This document shows, piece by piece, positions 1-11,341 of a stretch of DNA of 64,000 nt (position 1 is its first letter; every line of letters begins with the position of its first letter). Under the pieces are notes generated by a model, which searched no databases, was not told the DNA's origin, and saw nothing but the letters and a program-made list of their open reading frames with translations. Location of the stretch: contig NW_025064904.1 of the NCBI RefSeq assembly GCF_019112545.1, positions 434,001 through 498,000 of the forward strand, given 5' to 3'. The translations under genes were made by a program, and so were the position numbers. Source of the DNA: Guyanagaster necrorhizus. Lineage: Eukaryota; Basidiomycota; Agaricomycetes; Agaricales; Physalacriaceae.

Positions 1-455
1 CTTCATATGATCAGAAACACATAATAAACTGACACCACTTCACACTTCAAGTAGAGTATCAGAGTTCACTGATGTGATTATTGATCATAGTGATACAAGA
101 CTTTCAGGATTGGCTTGAGGATAGAATAATATGGTAATAAACTTTAGCTTGAAGCTGGAAATTTACCAGCAAGAGCAAGCCTACTTATATATAGTATATT
201 GTGGAACTAAATATATGACTGCCTATTGTATGTTTCCAAGTCCTTATGCTCATTGTCCTTGGGTGTCACTACTGTACACAAAAGGTTGATTGTGCATCAT
301 CAAGAGTTGGTCACTGCATCAGAGAACAATGATAGATTGGCTTGTTATAATGACTAAGCTTCTCTCATGGTTTTAAGTGCTTAGTTTAGATGCTCCAACT
401 AAGCATAAATAGGGGTTATTCACAGAAAAGAAGATAAAAGGAGAAAAATTGTAAC
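1..455 (+). repeat. LTR fragment, promoter-bearing (U3) half
   Basis: This stretch aligns block by block with 5801-6239 of the complete LTR: the shared blocks include acataataaac near the start, an ATGCTCATTGTCCT-like block, and gactaagcataaatag followed by a purine-rich run ending in aattgtaacag. The TATA-like cataaatag lies at about 403-412. The repeat probably starts about 12 bp before the window. The similarity stops at about 455, where the complete LTR would continue with its R-U5 half. That half is instead found at 1810-2112 in the opposite orientation. Confidence 0.6.
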
Positions 456-479
456 AGTTCTGATGCTGGTGGTCTTTTT

Positions 480-1769
480 CTTCCTGAGTAAAATGACTAT
501 CTTTGCCTAGCTTATTGGCATAGAGCTTAGAGGTGATAGATTTCAGTGTGGAGCTAGAGTCTGAGAAAGAAGAGTTGGACCTCTTGGATTTGGGGTTAAA
601 GAATTAGTTGAAGACCTTATTGTCCTAGTTTTTATGGGCTATTTTAGTCTTCTGGATCTAATAGCAAGCATTAAGTTCTTGGGCAAGGAAGCATATATCA
701 CAAAGGTTGTTTGGCTTCCCATGATGTGTCATGTTATCCTTGATATGAATGCAGAGGCCATGGTAAAAGGTGTGGTAGAGAGTGTTATCTCTATACTCAA
801 TTTATGAGGTATACTGATTGAATTAGACTATATACTTCATGATCTAATCTCTATTACACATCCAAAGGTGTTCTAATGCATTTTTGGCATCTCTGATGGT
901 ATCAAAGAGGCCAAAGTTACTATAAAGCTCATCTAAGAAAGCCACATAAGAGAATTGCTAGGCTGGTGGATTTTGTGGATTGGAGTTAAGAATGCTTGAT
1001 TCAAACCAGTTAAGTGTAGTGTCAGCCAGAAAGAAAACAGCAAAGTTGACCTTGCTAGCATCTGTTGCAAATGCAGTAGATCTGTCATTGAAGTTCAACT
1101 GAAGAGAGATGATGAAGGCCTTCAGTTTGTGTGGATCAGAGCCATCAAATGATTCCAGTTCCTTGACTTTGATATGAATAGTGGCTGGTTTAGGGTTATT
1201 AAGAGAGTAAAGACTCCTCATAACAGGTTCATAAATTCTAAAAACATATCCTGCTGGTTTGAACTATTACTTCCTGTGGGGCCATCAGAACTGCCTGGGC
1301 CATTGAGATCATCTGGTCATTCTGATCCACCTGACCCTTCTATAAAAGGGTTTGGTGAGTTATCATCTGGTTCTCATTAGATGGGAGTATAGGTGAGAGT
1401 GTCTTCATCTCTGTCTTTCAAGTCTAAGCTGTCTGAATTTTCATGCATGTTGCCCAGAGATAAGGAGTCTATTGAGGAGTCAATTTGGGCACCATACATC
1501 AAGCTGGCCCATTGGACTCCATTGGTTGGGATGCTGGTAGCATCAAAAGGGTTAGAGAAATCATTGTAATTAGGTTAGCAAGCAGTGAAGCTAAAGTGAT
1601 TGTAGATTTTCCTATGAGAAGGTTGTCCTCCACTGGAGGCTGATCTGAAAAGGTCTGGTTGTTCCTTTAAGGTAGAGGCCAGAATGTCTTCCATGGAAAA
1701 CATATTGTGATAGGTAGGCTGAGTTTGTTTGGGATCAGCTTCTGTAGGTTGAGTAAATGTGGTGGACAT
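480..1769 (-). pseudogene. Ty3/gypsy-type Gag remnant (first copy)
   Basis: The minus strand reads from an ATG at 1769, only about 40 bp beyond the LTR terminus at 1810, as expected for a gag start. The open pieces at 1769-1575 and 1221-958 belong to one degraded polyprotein. The second piece carries the Gag core pattern FDGSDPHKLKAFI, then KVNFAVFFL and LNWFE, typical of basidiomycete Ty3/gypsy capsid domains. Further Gag-like words continue down to about 480, separated by stop codons and shifts. No protease, reverse transcriptase or integrase was seen nearby. The element is dead; which LTR it belonged to is inferred from adjacency. Confidence 0.65.
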
Positions 1770-1809
1770 GATGAAAATTTTTGACTTAAGAGTTTGAGTT
1801 CGAATATAC

Positions 1810-2112
1810 TGTTAGAAACATGCTAATCAAGTGGATTTGAGTGCACACACAGAGACTGATAGAGTGTGTGGGTATCAATAAAGCTATTGGCAATATCACT
1901 CTTAAGTCAGAGCCCAAAGATTTGAATGGATGGAACAGAGTTCTGTCAGAGAAGCAAAGAGGAGTATCCTTTGGAGCAGAATCCAATGGACAAAGTAGAG
2001 AGGAGTTGAAGTGAGTATGAAGTGTAGATGGCTATCCAAATTGATATTTGAACTGAGTAGTTACAATGATTCTATATAGCTTTATATACTAATAGTAGCT
2101 AATTCTGAGTCA
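1810..2112 (-). repeat. LTR fragment, R-U5 half, inverted
   Basis: The plus strand here starts with TGTTAGAAA and matches the reverse complement of 6240-6580. Shared blocks include the agtgtgtgggt-like stretch, aagctattggcaa, and ttatatacta...tagctaattctgag. On the minus strand it ends in TCTAACA, directly upstream of the Gag start at 1769. It therefore looks like the 3' half of a 5' LTR, separated from its U3 half (1-455) and in the opposite orientation to it. Confidence 0.6.
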
Positions 2113-2699
2113 GGTTTCATTGGGTTCTGATGTCAATATTCACTACCAAGTTTAGAGTCTGGATATTACAATGTGAAATATGAATGTGAAATGATAATGA
2201 TGAAAATGAAATTAATAGGTAATGGAAAGTGGATGAAGTCTGGTGGGTTTTAGTGATTGAATCCATGGTTGGTTGAGATGACATGGAGGCCAGTGGCATG
2301 TGCATAACACCAGCCATTTCAAGGTCTTCTCTCATTCTGCTGCCTATAGTCCTCCTATCAGCTTCTCATTTAATTTTCTGATTCTGGTTCAGTGGATCCA
2401 GTTTCTGAGTATGATAGTGGCTTCTTCCATAAGGTGTGCACTCCTTACAGCTCACCAAGTCCATTTGGTACTGAATAGTTTTAGCCAACTGAAGAAAATC
2501 TCTCCCCCTATTCAGCCTGTAGGCAGTTGAATCTTAGGTTTCTGTGATTCTTTCAGTGTGTTGGTAGTAGAGGAGACTCAGAGTATATTTGAATGCTCAT
2601 AAATAGTTCTACCTACAGAAAGCATATGAGTCTGTCCCACAGCTACTTGTAACACACCAATAAGTCCTTTGGCCAAGCCAGTGGAATCACTTGCTAGTC

Positions 2700-5621
2700 A
2701 GCCTCATTTTTTACCTTCTCAATCTTGGTCTCCCTCTCAAGATCCTCAAGTCCATCAGCCTCCTTCTGCAATTTAGCAATCTGTGCTCATATGTCCTCCC
2801 AGGTCTGTTTCTTCTTTGGACAGTCTCATGATAGATGACTCTCCTGTCTATAGTTGAAGCACTTTCCCTCCTTCTTGAGATAGTCTATGTTCATTGGTTT
2901 TCCACTACCAGTGTAAGTTATTCCTGTCTCTGTCTTCTGCACAGTGTAGGATGGGGTCATGATGCCAGCTTTCATCAATGAGGTCCCAGTCTTTCCATTA
3001 GTGGCTGGAGTAGGCTTCTTCTGCTTGATTGTGATCTCTGCACTAGCCACCTTCTGCTGCAGCCTTTCTTTATTCATTTCAGTTATCCTGTCTTTCCACA
3101 TGTTATAACCCTTTGGGATGTTGGTGCTTATATCAGAAATCATTTTGATATAAGACAGGGGCACCCTCATCTTTAGATACTTGACCATATGTCTCTTATC
3201 TTCTATGCTATTCTGCACTCTGGCCAAGGTTCTGAGATGTTCTAATTCATCAAAATACTCACTGGCAATCTTGTCACCTATATGAAGTTCCTTCATCTTG
3301 TTTTTATATATCTCTTAGACTGCAGGATCAATGAATTATCCTAAACCATCTGTTTAAAGATAGACTAGAACAGATAATGATAGTGCTGGCAAGTGATAGA
3401 GTGAAAGATGGAGGCAATAAGGATCTATTATTGTTTGGCCTTGCTTTCAAAATATGATACAGCAAAGACCACTTTGTTTATATCAGCACCAAGGTATGTG
3501 ATATAAACCTTGAAATACTGCTCACAATCAATCAGAAAGTGATTGATATTATCCAAGGCATCTTTAAACAGTCTAGAGGTTCAGAGGAGATTGGACTTGC
3601 ATTGCAGCATTGCAGCATTCTGGAGTAAGACTCTCATCAGGTTGAGGTATTCATTGAAAAGGAGTCATTGCCACTTGGCTGGTGGTCCTGAAAGAGAATG
3701 AAGGGAGCTGTCTTCAGTGATAGGACTTTCAGTTGGTAGGTTTTCCTTTTGTATAATGTGCCTGTTTTATATAGTAAATCCAAGGTGTACCACCTTAGGG
3801 TCATCTCCACCTTCAGTTGCTTCATCCAGTGGTGGCTGTCCTCTAAAGAGCCAGCTACTTTAGTCTGTCCAAGGGTTTTAGAATCTGACCAGCCATACAG
3901 ATTCTCAAGAGCTCAGGCATTCAAGCCAGAGTATAGGTCATCATTCCAAGAGCTCAGATCATAAGTATTTGGAACCAGTAGTTCAGCTTGAGAGAGCTGA
4001 ATATATAGCATATTTAGGTGGGATTGGCAAAGTGTTTAGCATGAGTTGAACCTTATACTCATAGCCCAGCAGGTCTTTGAGCTGATTTTTGGGATGCATC
4101 CTGTTGTAAATGTAAATAGCTCAGTCAGTGATAGTATACTATAAAATATATCATTTTTTATTATTATCTGTGACTGTATACTTTCTTCCTAAAGGAGTCA
4201 TTAGCTAGCTAATATCCTGCTATAGCTTTGCTACTCCTTCTTGATATAATTCCTTGAACTCTCCTTTCTGACTCCTACAGATTTTTTCTTCAAGCACTTC
4301 TTCAATGGTGTCTCTATACTATAGCTAGGGGTCAATTTCTTCCAGAACATCCTTCTTGTCCTTGTTGTCTCTCTTATCTTCTTTGTCTGTCTCACTCCCC
4401 TCAAAGAAGTCAGCAGGCAGATCATAGATAGATGGCTCAGAAGCTCTGATTATTGCTGGGGAGCTCCCTATCTATTTGAAATCTGATTCTGCTGCTGGGG
4501 GTTCTAATAGAAGGCTGTCATTGGGGTTGAGAGGGCCCAGTCTCATTGCCTGCCTCTTGTGTTCTTTGTTCCTCCACTGCATGGCTATATCTGCAAAAGT
4601 CCCTATAAATTTGCTTGTTGAGAAAGAGAGCAGCAATATACTCATATAGGAATCATCAGAGGGCCTGGTCAGAGATTCTAGCTTCTGAGAGTACTCAAAT
4701 ATCATACCTCCCAAGGATGGAGCTAGCATTGAAGGAAAGGGTATTAGTACTCTTGGTGTAACTGGGTGGAGGAGATTCTGCAACTTTGATTTATTGGGCT
4801 TTCTTGGCACTGATCTCTTCAGCAGGCCTGCTCTAGAGGTCATCTTTATCATCTGATCTCTAAGCATGAGAGCTATCATCTTCACTTTCTGTGTATAATC
4901 CATAGTGCTCAGATGAGGCCAAGCCCCACTCTGCTGCCTATATCTCTCACTGCTCTCATCTGTATTGTGCATCATAGTAATCTTCATTGGCCTCCTGCTG
5001 CTAATAGTCAAGCTCTTCTTCAAGCTGGTCAAAGTATCCTTCTCTTTTTATTTGCTTGACATCTCAGTGTGTGCTGTAGTCAAAGCCTGATAAGTAGAGG
5101 TCACTGAGGGTTAAAGGAAGGGGACTAAGGGCAGAGGGTATGAGGCTTTCTCAAGAGGTGATATATCTGGACCTCCTTCCTTCAATTTTCTGAACATCAT
5201 CAATAGAGTCTCTGACATGGTCTCCAATGCTGGGCTCAGAGAGAGTAGTGGAAGGGTCAGAGGATGGCAACTCCTCAAAAAAGTTGTTAGAGAGGTTCTC
5301 ATCTTCATGGTTTGAGACTGAAGAGAAGTTTGGCAGAATCCAAGGATTTCTGAATCTCATGTCTCAATGCTCATTATGTCCACTAGCTGTTTGAGGGGAT
5401 CTATCTGGTTGTTGGGGTTCTTCCTCTTCTATAGTGTGCCTTTCATTTGAGTGACTAGGCCTGGCTTCAGATACAGTTCTGAATGCAGGCTGGAAGAAAG
5501 TTCAGGCAGAGAGAGATGTCATAGAGGGGGAGATCAGACATGACATTTCAGAGAATATGTTGTATCTGCTGGAAAGAATGGTAGTGCCTGACTATTCAAG
5601 CTGTGATTGATTGATGTCCAT
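2700..5621 (-). pseudogene. Second Gag-like remnant with broken zinc knuckle
   Basis: A long degraded minus-strand coding trace runs from an ATG at 5621 (MDINQSQLE) through several short open pieces (5360-5111, 5032-4472, 3296-2826). The piece at 3296-2826 resembles the C-terminal half of a basidiomycete retroelement Gag. It ends in a CCHC zinc knuckle at about 2821-2862 read as CFNYRQESHLS-stop-DC. The second Cys has become Tyr, and the Arg usual before DC is now TGA at 2826-2828. Both changes fit C:G to T:A decay. The middle part (4472-5032) has no recognisable domain. No pol gene is visible. Confidence 0.55.
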
Positions 5622-5788
5622 GGCAAAGTTGAATAATAACAAGTAAGCCTAAAAGTGTTCTGATGATAAAAGCTAGAAACTTAAAGAGATCATTGGTAAG
5701 GTCAGGGGTGGATGTGTTTGATGGTGGTATTTGGTTTTCTTTGCTCTCAGTTGGCATAAGGAAAGGAAAGCAGAAGTCTTAAGCTAAT

Positions 5789-6580
5789 TGTTAGATCCAA
5801 GTGACATATGACTACAAACACATAATAAACAAGCACTGTATCAAGTTCATACAGTCATGCTCAAGTCCACTAAATATGTTTAGTAGTGTTATGTCTCAAG
5901 GTCAATACAAGTTGACTTGAGATAAAGTGGTAGAATAAAGAATAGCTTGAGGCTAGAGATACATGATGTCAGTTATACTACTTATATACTATTTGCCTCA
6001 TAGATAAATATAGTCCTACTAATTGTGCATGCTCAAGCTATAATGCTTATTGTCCTGGAGTGTTGTGGTTACCTACAAAAGGGGTGTTGTCCTGCTGTTG
6101 AGGCATTGCTACATGTCAAGAAACAATAGTCAATTGTGCTGACTAAGGTTGTCTCATAATCTTAAGCACTCATCTAGATGCCTTGACTAAGCATAAATAG
6201 AGGTAAAAGAAAGAAAAAGAGGTAAGAATTGTAACAGCAAATAGACAAATGCTAGAGCTCATCAGACTTTAACTCAGAATTAGCTACCTCCAGTATATAA
6301 ACCATATATAATCATAGTAGATACTCAGTTTGAATGTCAACTTGGTTCAGCCCAATACTTTATCCCCACCTCTCCTCATCTTAAGTCTGATGGATTCCAC
6401 TCTATTTAGATTATCTTAACCCTTCACCAAACTCCACTCTCTCTGCAGACTCTGCTTTGCATCCAAATCCTTTGGACTTCAACTCAAGGGTGACATTTGC
6501 TAATAGCTTCATCTAGCCCACATACTCTGCTGGCCTTCATGTGTGCAATTCAAAGTCCATCTATTGGTGTATTTCTAACA
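5789..6580 (+). repeat. Complete LTR with TGTTAGA/TCTAACA ends
   Basis: The 792-bp segment begins TGTTAGA and ends TCTAACA, a perfect 7-bp terminal inverted repeat of the usual TG...CA form. Its left part matches 1-455 and its right part matches the reverse complement of 1810-2112. A TATA-like cataaatag lies at about 6191-6200, with purine-rich sequence after it. A purine run (5758-5770) lies 18 bp upstream and could be a polypurine tract, which would make this a plus-strand 3' LTR. The Gag remnant beside it (2700-5621) points the other way, so a solo LTR or a rearranged element is equally possible. Confidence 0.7.
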
Positions 6581-6667
6581 ACATCTACAAGTACATTCTC
6601 ATGTTTGATCTTAAACTTGAAATTCTTTTTAATGCTTGCTTCTGATGATCTACACTAGACAAAAGTC

Positions 6668-6871
6668 AATGTATTTTTATTCACAAATACATAAAAAATA
6701 TGTAAAGTTTTTTTATAGTTTTTTTGCTGAAAAAAAGTACAGAAAATATTTTCAAACCTTTATCATGTTATGCAAAATTTGCAAAATACAGTGAAAAGTT
6801 ATAAATATTTCTGAAAATTTACTTAAATGAACTTTGAATATTTTCTATGTATTTAGGAGTAAAAATACATA
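6668..6871. repeat. AT-rich foldback element
   Basis: The 27 bp at 6668-6694 (starting aatgtatttttattc) are an imperfect reverse complement of 6845-6871 (ending aaaaatacata), about 150 bp apart. The interior is extremely AT-rich with poly-T and poly-A runs. This could be a degenerate MITE or a chance palindrome in AT-rich DNA. No clear target-site duplication was found. Confidence 0.4.
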
Positions 6872-7275
6872 CAGAGCAAGCAAACCAAATTGGATATTTG
6901 AATTCTCACTATCTGTCTCTTTGGATGAGAAGATATCTCTGAATCACTTTTAACCACATCAGCCTTGATGTATTACTTGCTTGGCCTAAGCACCTGTCGA
7001 GATCCCCCATTTGCACTAGCCGTGGATTGTTGTGCAAAACCGCTATAACATGTGATGGTAAAAATGCCCAATGAAGAGATTTTGCATTTTTATTAACTAA
7101 TTCCACAATTCCAAGACTACTTCTACATCTCTATACAGGTGCAATGAACGAGTCTAATGCTCCAGCGATAGGAAAGAACGTCACAAAACCTCGTATGTCC
7201 TAAAGGACCGAGTCATGTCAAAAGAAGGGATTTTATGAGATGGAGCAAGAATTTGTCTTTCTGCGACAATACCAT
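6872..7275. other. Junction of repeat block and gene-rich DNA
   Basis: No gene is supported here. CG dinucleotides reappear from about 6990. The part after about 7000 is probably the 3' untranslated and terminator region of the minus-strand desaturase gene that ends at 7276. Confidence 0.5.
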
Positions 7276-9104
7276 CTACTTGTCAAGAATTTCGATACCC
7301 GAATCACTAGCGGTTGTGTCATTGAATGCAGGTCGCATCTTTGCCAATCCATGAGCATTCTTGTAGAAGATGACATCACCTTCATCTTCAACAAACTAGC
7401 AGAAACAACACTCAGTTAGAGAAGCGAAAGTAGCTCTAACTTTCGAGCCTTACCTTGCATTCCTTGTAGACGCGATACACCTCGGCCCAGCCACCAGGGC
7501 GGCCATCCAATCGGGTGTGTCCGTTTGCTCGAAGCTTCTTCTTGAGCGCAGCGCTCGCTTCCCAACTGAATTCCGGGACCGTCAATCATTATGCATCAAT
7601 ATCATTCATGGATAACTCACGCGCTGTAATGGGGTATTTTGCTTGCGACGTGATGAAGAATATGTGTCTCCGAGATGCCGTGCGTGGCATGAGCACCGAT
7701 CCAACCCATGACACTGCCCAAATCACCGAGCAGGCTGCGATCTAGGGTAGCTAGAGCACCCCTGGGGAAGGTGAACTCAGGCGCTCGGTAGTGGGGAAGA
7801 AGAGGATCGGTGTGTTGGAGGAAAGTGATCAAGACAAGCCAATGGTTGACCCTGTACCGAATCTATCAGTGGCGTTGACACTACAGAATGAAAAGATCCA
7901 AACCAGATGTACGGTACGAGATAAAGACGGAAAACGGTTGGCAGACCCCAGTGACGAATTGAAAAACCGAGAGCACACAGCCAAAGACCAATGCCAATAT
8001 TCGACCAGATAATCTGGTTGTAATGGTGAGAACCGAACATCGGGGCATTGGGGTTGAAGTCTATTTACGCATATGGATTAGCTGATCCTGGATAGAGATT
8101 GTAACACGACATACGGTTCGTTGTACCCTTGGGATACCTTTTTTGACCAGAAGCATTTTTAATCAGATAAAACCACCAACCGCCGAGCTGATCGAACACG
8201 TAAATGAAAGCTGACATCTGAAAACACCGGGATGCTTACCAAGTAGCTACCTGCACCAATCAAGGCTCCGATGGGAGAATCTCCCAGTGCTTCCCACATC
8301 TCCCGCTTAACCTCCTCCGTCACCCTGGAACCAAGCAAGTCCTCCTTAGTACAGTCGAAAGGCTTAAGACCTACTTCCGAACGCGTGGCAGGGACGAAAA
8401 CCTGATCCTGGGTCATATGGCCAGTGGATGCGTGGTGCTTAGCATGGGTGATCCGCCACGCTTGGTACGGAACACCAAGTCTGATGAAGCGGAACAACAA
8501 GCCAAGTCAGAAAAAGAAGTTCAGGGGCTAATACCACGTGGCCAGAGATTTTTTTCCTCCATTTGAGGAAGGACTTTGACACCGGACTTTGACAAACAGT
8601 GGACTCACCCTGAATGAAGGACCCAACCAACCGCCGTGTTAATCGCCTTGGAGTCGGAGAATGCTTGGTGCCCGCACTCGTGCGCAATGACCCAGAGACC
8701 GGTAGCGAAGAGACCCGTCCAAAAGCTATACAACGCCCAGAGAGAGAAACGTGCGAGCGGATAGAGAGCAGGATGGGGCAACGTAATGGCGTCCACATTG
8801 ATAAACGTGTCCGCGTATGTTGCTAGCGTGTAGAAGGCTGCAATAACGACCAAGTCCCAGACACTGGATGGCTATGTTAGCTACACCGAACCAAGGACGC
8901 CGACAGAAACGCACATGTACAGAGACGACCTCAGCGCCGACCGCTTGTGGCAATGGGCGCTGTAATCGTCCAATGAGCATCATAATTATAAGGCGGTTTT
9001 GACACGACAACTCACGGAATTGCACTGAGTAAATCCTTCACCGTGAAGTCGGGCACCACGAAGGTCTCCTGTTCAACGACAGTATCTGCAGCGTCAGGCG
9101 TCAT
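7276..9104 (-). CDS. FAD2: Delta-12 (oleate) fatty acid desaturase
   Basis: This enzyme converts oleoyl to linoleoyl chains in endoplasmic reticulum membranes and sets membrane fluidity. About nine exons can be joined in frame, from ATG at 9104 (MTPDAADTVVEQE) to TAG at 7276-7278, with introns of about 50 bp. The three histidine boxes of membrane di-iron desaturases are present: HECGH in the third exon, HAKHH in the fourth, and THILHH in the seventh. Family landmarks flank them: HCHKRSALRSSLY near the N-terminus, TGHMTQDQVFVP after box 2, TNHFNPNAPMF mid-protein, and LITFLQHTDPLLPHY before box 3. Several hydrophobic membrane segments lie between the boxes. The length (about 440 residues) fits the family. 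The first exon is short; the start is chosen because it has an ATG and the expected acidic N-terminus. It is the gene next to the transposon island but appears intact. Confidence 0.93.
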
Positions 9105-9379
9105 GGCTGTCGATAGAAAAAGCCTCGCTCTAATCTTGAGGCGCAGGAAAGGCAATCTAGAAGGAAGGGAACAAACGGAAAGATGGTAAAGGGAGAAAGA
9201 CAGGAGCCTTTTATTTTTGTTGGGGTTTCTTATGGGTATACGGCGGAATTCCGGGTGTTGCCGGCGAAATTTTAGTATTATAGGGCCCTGCAAAAGATAT
9301 TTGGCCCGGCCAACCCAGAAAGCTCCATTTCCCATCATCTTACACACTTTACAATAAAATGGTACGATAAATATATTGT

Positions 9380-11341
9380 TCATCGAATGACTCTAAGTTG
9401 CTCTGCTAGCCCTTCCAAAAATGCAAAGCCATCCTATCAGCGAAGTCATGAGATATGGCGACACGAAAAAAAAAATAATGAAATGCGTACCTTTGTCACA
9501 GTCCGACCGTTGCTGCGGTTCGTAACTCTACCAAAGTCTTCTACCATAGCAGCGAGCTGCTTGTTGCTAGAAACTACGCTCACTTCACGGCGTAGCCTCG
9601 CCACAACTCCCAGTTTCGCAAGCATGGGCTCTCGTTTTTGCTGGACGTTTTGCGACTTTGATCTTGATGTCCTTCAATAGAAACGTCCGGATTAGACGTT
9701 GATCAATACCGCGAATGATGTGGTCAATGTGGTGGCGCATACCTTAATGGTGTCGCGTCAAAAACAGATGGATCCTCGAGCTGCTTGTACAACGCGTCAA
9801 GGAATGCGAAACCTTCTTTGGTTAGACTTCGGGAAGTATAGGATTTGAGAACACGCGAGAACTCGGAGACAATATCGGATAATGTCGCGTTATCAATAGC
9901 GGCCAAGGCTCTCTTCGTAAGTTTGTTCAGTTTCTGCGCTTTTGGCGTGGCAAGGTTGGCGGTGTCACCCTCCGAGTCACTGCTGATGACAATACAATGA
10001 TCAGGCTCAGGTCTATGAACTTCGTGTCTGGCCTTTTGAATGGCATTGTCAATGTTGCGTCTGTCACCAAGAACGACGCGGTCTCCAAGGTTGAGGTTGC
10101 CCAAGCCGTTCAATATCTGCTCCATCTCTTCTGGTGCTGGGGCGGTACTACGGCGAGGAGCGCGAACGACCCTAGGGGCCGGAGGCTACGATAGTTGGTG
10201 CCGGTCAGCTGTGTTCATCAAGATCGCAGTTGTGCATGCTCACCGGCCATATGAAATCATCACTCGATGGGAAACCTTCTGCAATAGCGAGCTCCCTGAA
10301 TTCGTTTATCCACCGTCCATAATCAGGACAGTCCATAAATTTTAACCGTCGACAATATCTCAAAAATTCTTCGAATTCTGAGGGTATCCCTTGACAGAGG
10401 TCTTCAGGACGGGCGCTCCTTTTCATTTTCTTCAATTGCTCATGGGCGTCATCTGTCTTCGGAACGCCATTACGTGTCCAAGGCAGGCCGCGAGGGGTGA
10501 CCAAGTGAATTAACATCAAAGCGGCAGCTTCCATGTCGTCGCGGCGCGACGGCACTAGAAATACTTCAATGTCAGGTCAGAAGGATGATGAATCATTGGC
10601 TGACCCTTTCCACGGCAATGAACACCGACAGAACTGCTCACAAAGGTAAATGGAAGGAACGCCGAACACAGTGGTGCTTCCGCACCTAAACCAATAATTG
10701 CCGATGAAATCTCGCTTTTCTTTGCTTTCAGGTATATGCCGGTGGGTACGTGGATCAATATAACGTTTCGAGAAACCAAAATCAATCATGTAGATCGTCT
10801 TCTCATGAGGCGGAAGGCCGATAGTGCAGTTGGCTAGCTGGATATCTCGATGCAGAATGCCTCGGGAATGCATGAAATCTAGTCTTGCTATCTGGATATA
10901 TTTATGATGGTGAGTATAGCTGGGGAATAGTCCCGACATACCACTTGCATGGCGATGCAACAGACACTCCTCAGGTCCATGGTTTCCTTCCCACTCTTAC
11001 GATACAAACTATCCAGACTGGATCCGAGGAGATCGATGGCAAGGTAGTCCCACTTTCCTTCTACACCGGCCGCCCAAAGAGTAGGCATGCCCTTTCCGCC
11101 TTGCAACGAAGGGTAGAAATGCCGTTCGTATCGGTTAGTTGGACACTCATGATTCACGTCCTGGATCTTCAAGGCGACAACCTCGCCATTGTGAATGTTC
11201 TGGGCGCGCCAAATTGAGCCTATGTCCATAGTTATATACATGTAAAAGGTTTTAGATACCTTGCAACACACCTGAATAGCCCGACCCGAGATTCTCACCC
11301 AACCACCAATTCCCGATGATATTAGGTGGACGTGCAGCCAT
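9380..11341 (-). CDS. CK1-like protein kinase with altered catalytic loop and repeated C-terminal motif
   Basis: Starts MAARPPNIIGNWWLGENLGS at 11341 and ends at TGA 9380-9382, with about seven introns of 50-60 bp. Kinase landmarks are a glycine-rich loop (GENLGSGYSG, split by the first intron), the ATP lysine in VVALKIQ, the hinge region LAIDLLGSSLDSLY, the catalytic loop HRDIQLANC, IDFGFSKRY with its DFG, and CK1-type RTHRHIP and PSRRDDME. The usual Lys of HRDxKxxN is Gln here, while Asp and Asn remain. After the kinase domain come a Pro/Arg-rich linker, an acidic SIM-like stretch (CIVISSDSEGD), and two copies of a helical unit containing KEGFAFLDALYKQLED and KDGFAFLEGLAEQL. Substrates are unknown. 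Whether the Gln lowers activity is inference. Confidence 0.8.

Larger units (their letters stand above)
1..6990. other. CpG-depleted block of decayed retroelements
   Basis: Across this block the dinucleotide CG is almost absent, while TG and CA are plentiful and the composition is AT-rich. From about 6990 CG becomes common again and stays so to the end of the window. All coding traces inside are Gag-like and broken by stops. In fungi this pattern is expected where repeats are cytosine-methylated and 5-methylcytosine deaminates (C to T). I infer an old silenced transposon island; the boundary is judged by eye. Confidence 0.8.

Noticed and set aside
1790..1806. gagttcgaat resembling a tRNA T-loop next to the LTR
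   Set aside because: No acceptor, D or anticodon arms can be formed; more likely a primer-binding-site neighbourhood or chance.
4472..5032. 186-codon minus-strand frame as an independent gene
   Set aside because: It lies inside the CpG-depleted retroelement block, in line with the degraded Gag trace, and has no recognisable host domain.
9012..9383. Desaturase start further upstream (123-codon frame beginning at 9383)
   Set aside because: It overlaps the 3' end of the kinase gene and lacks the family's N-terminus; ATG at 9104 is preferred.
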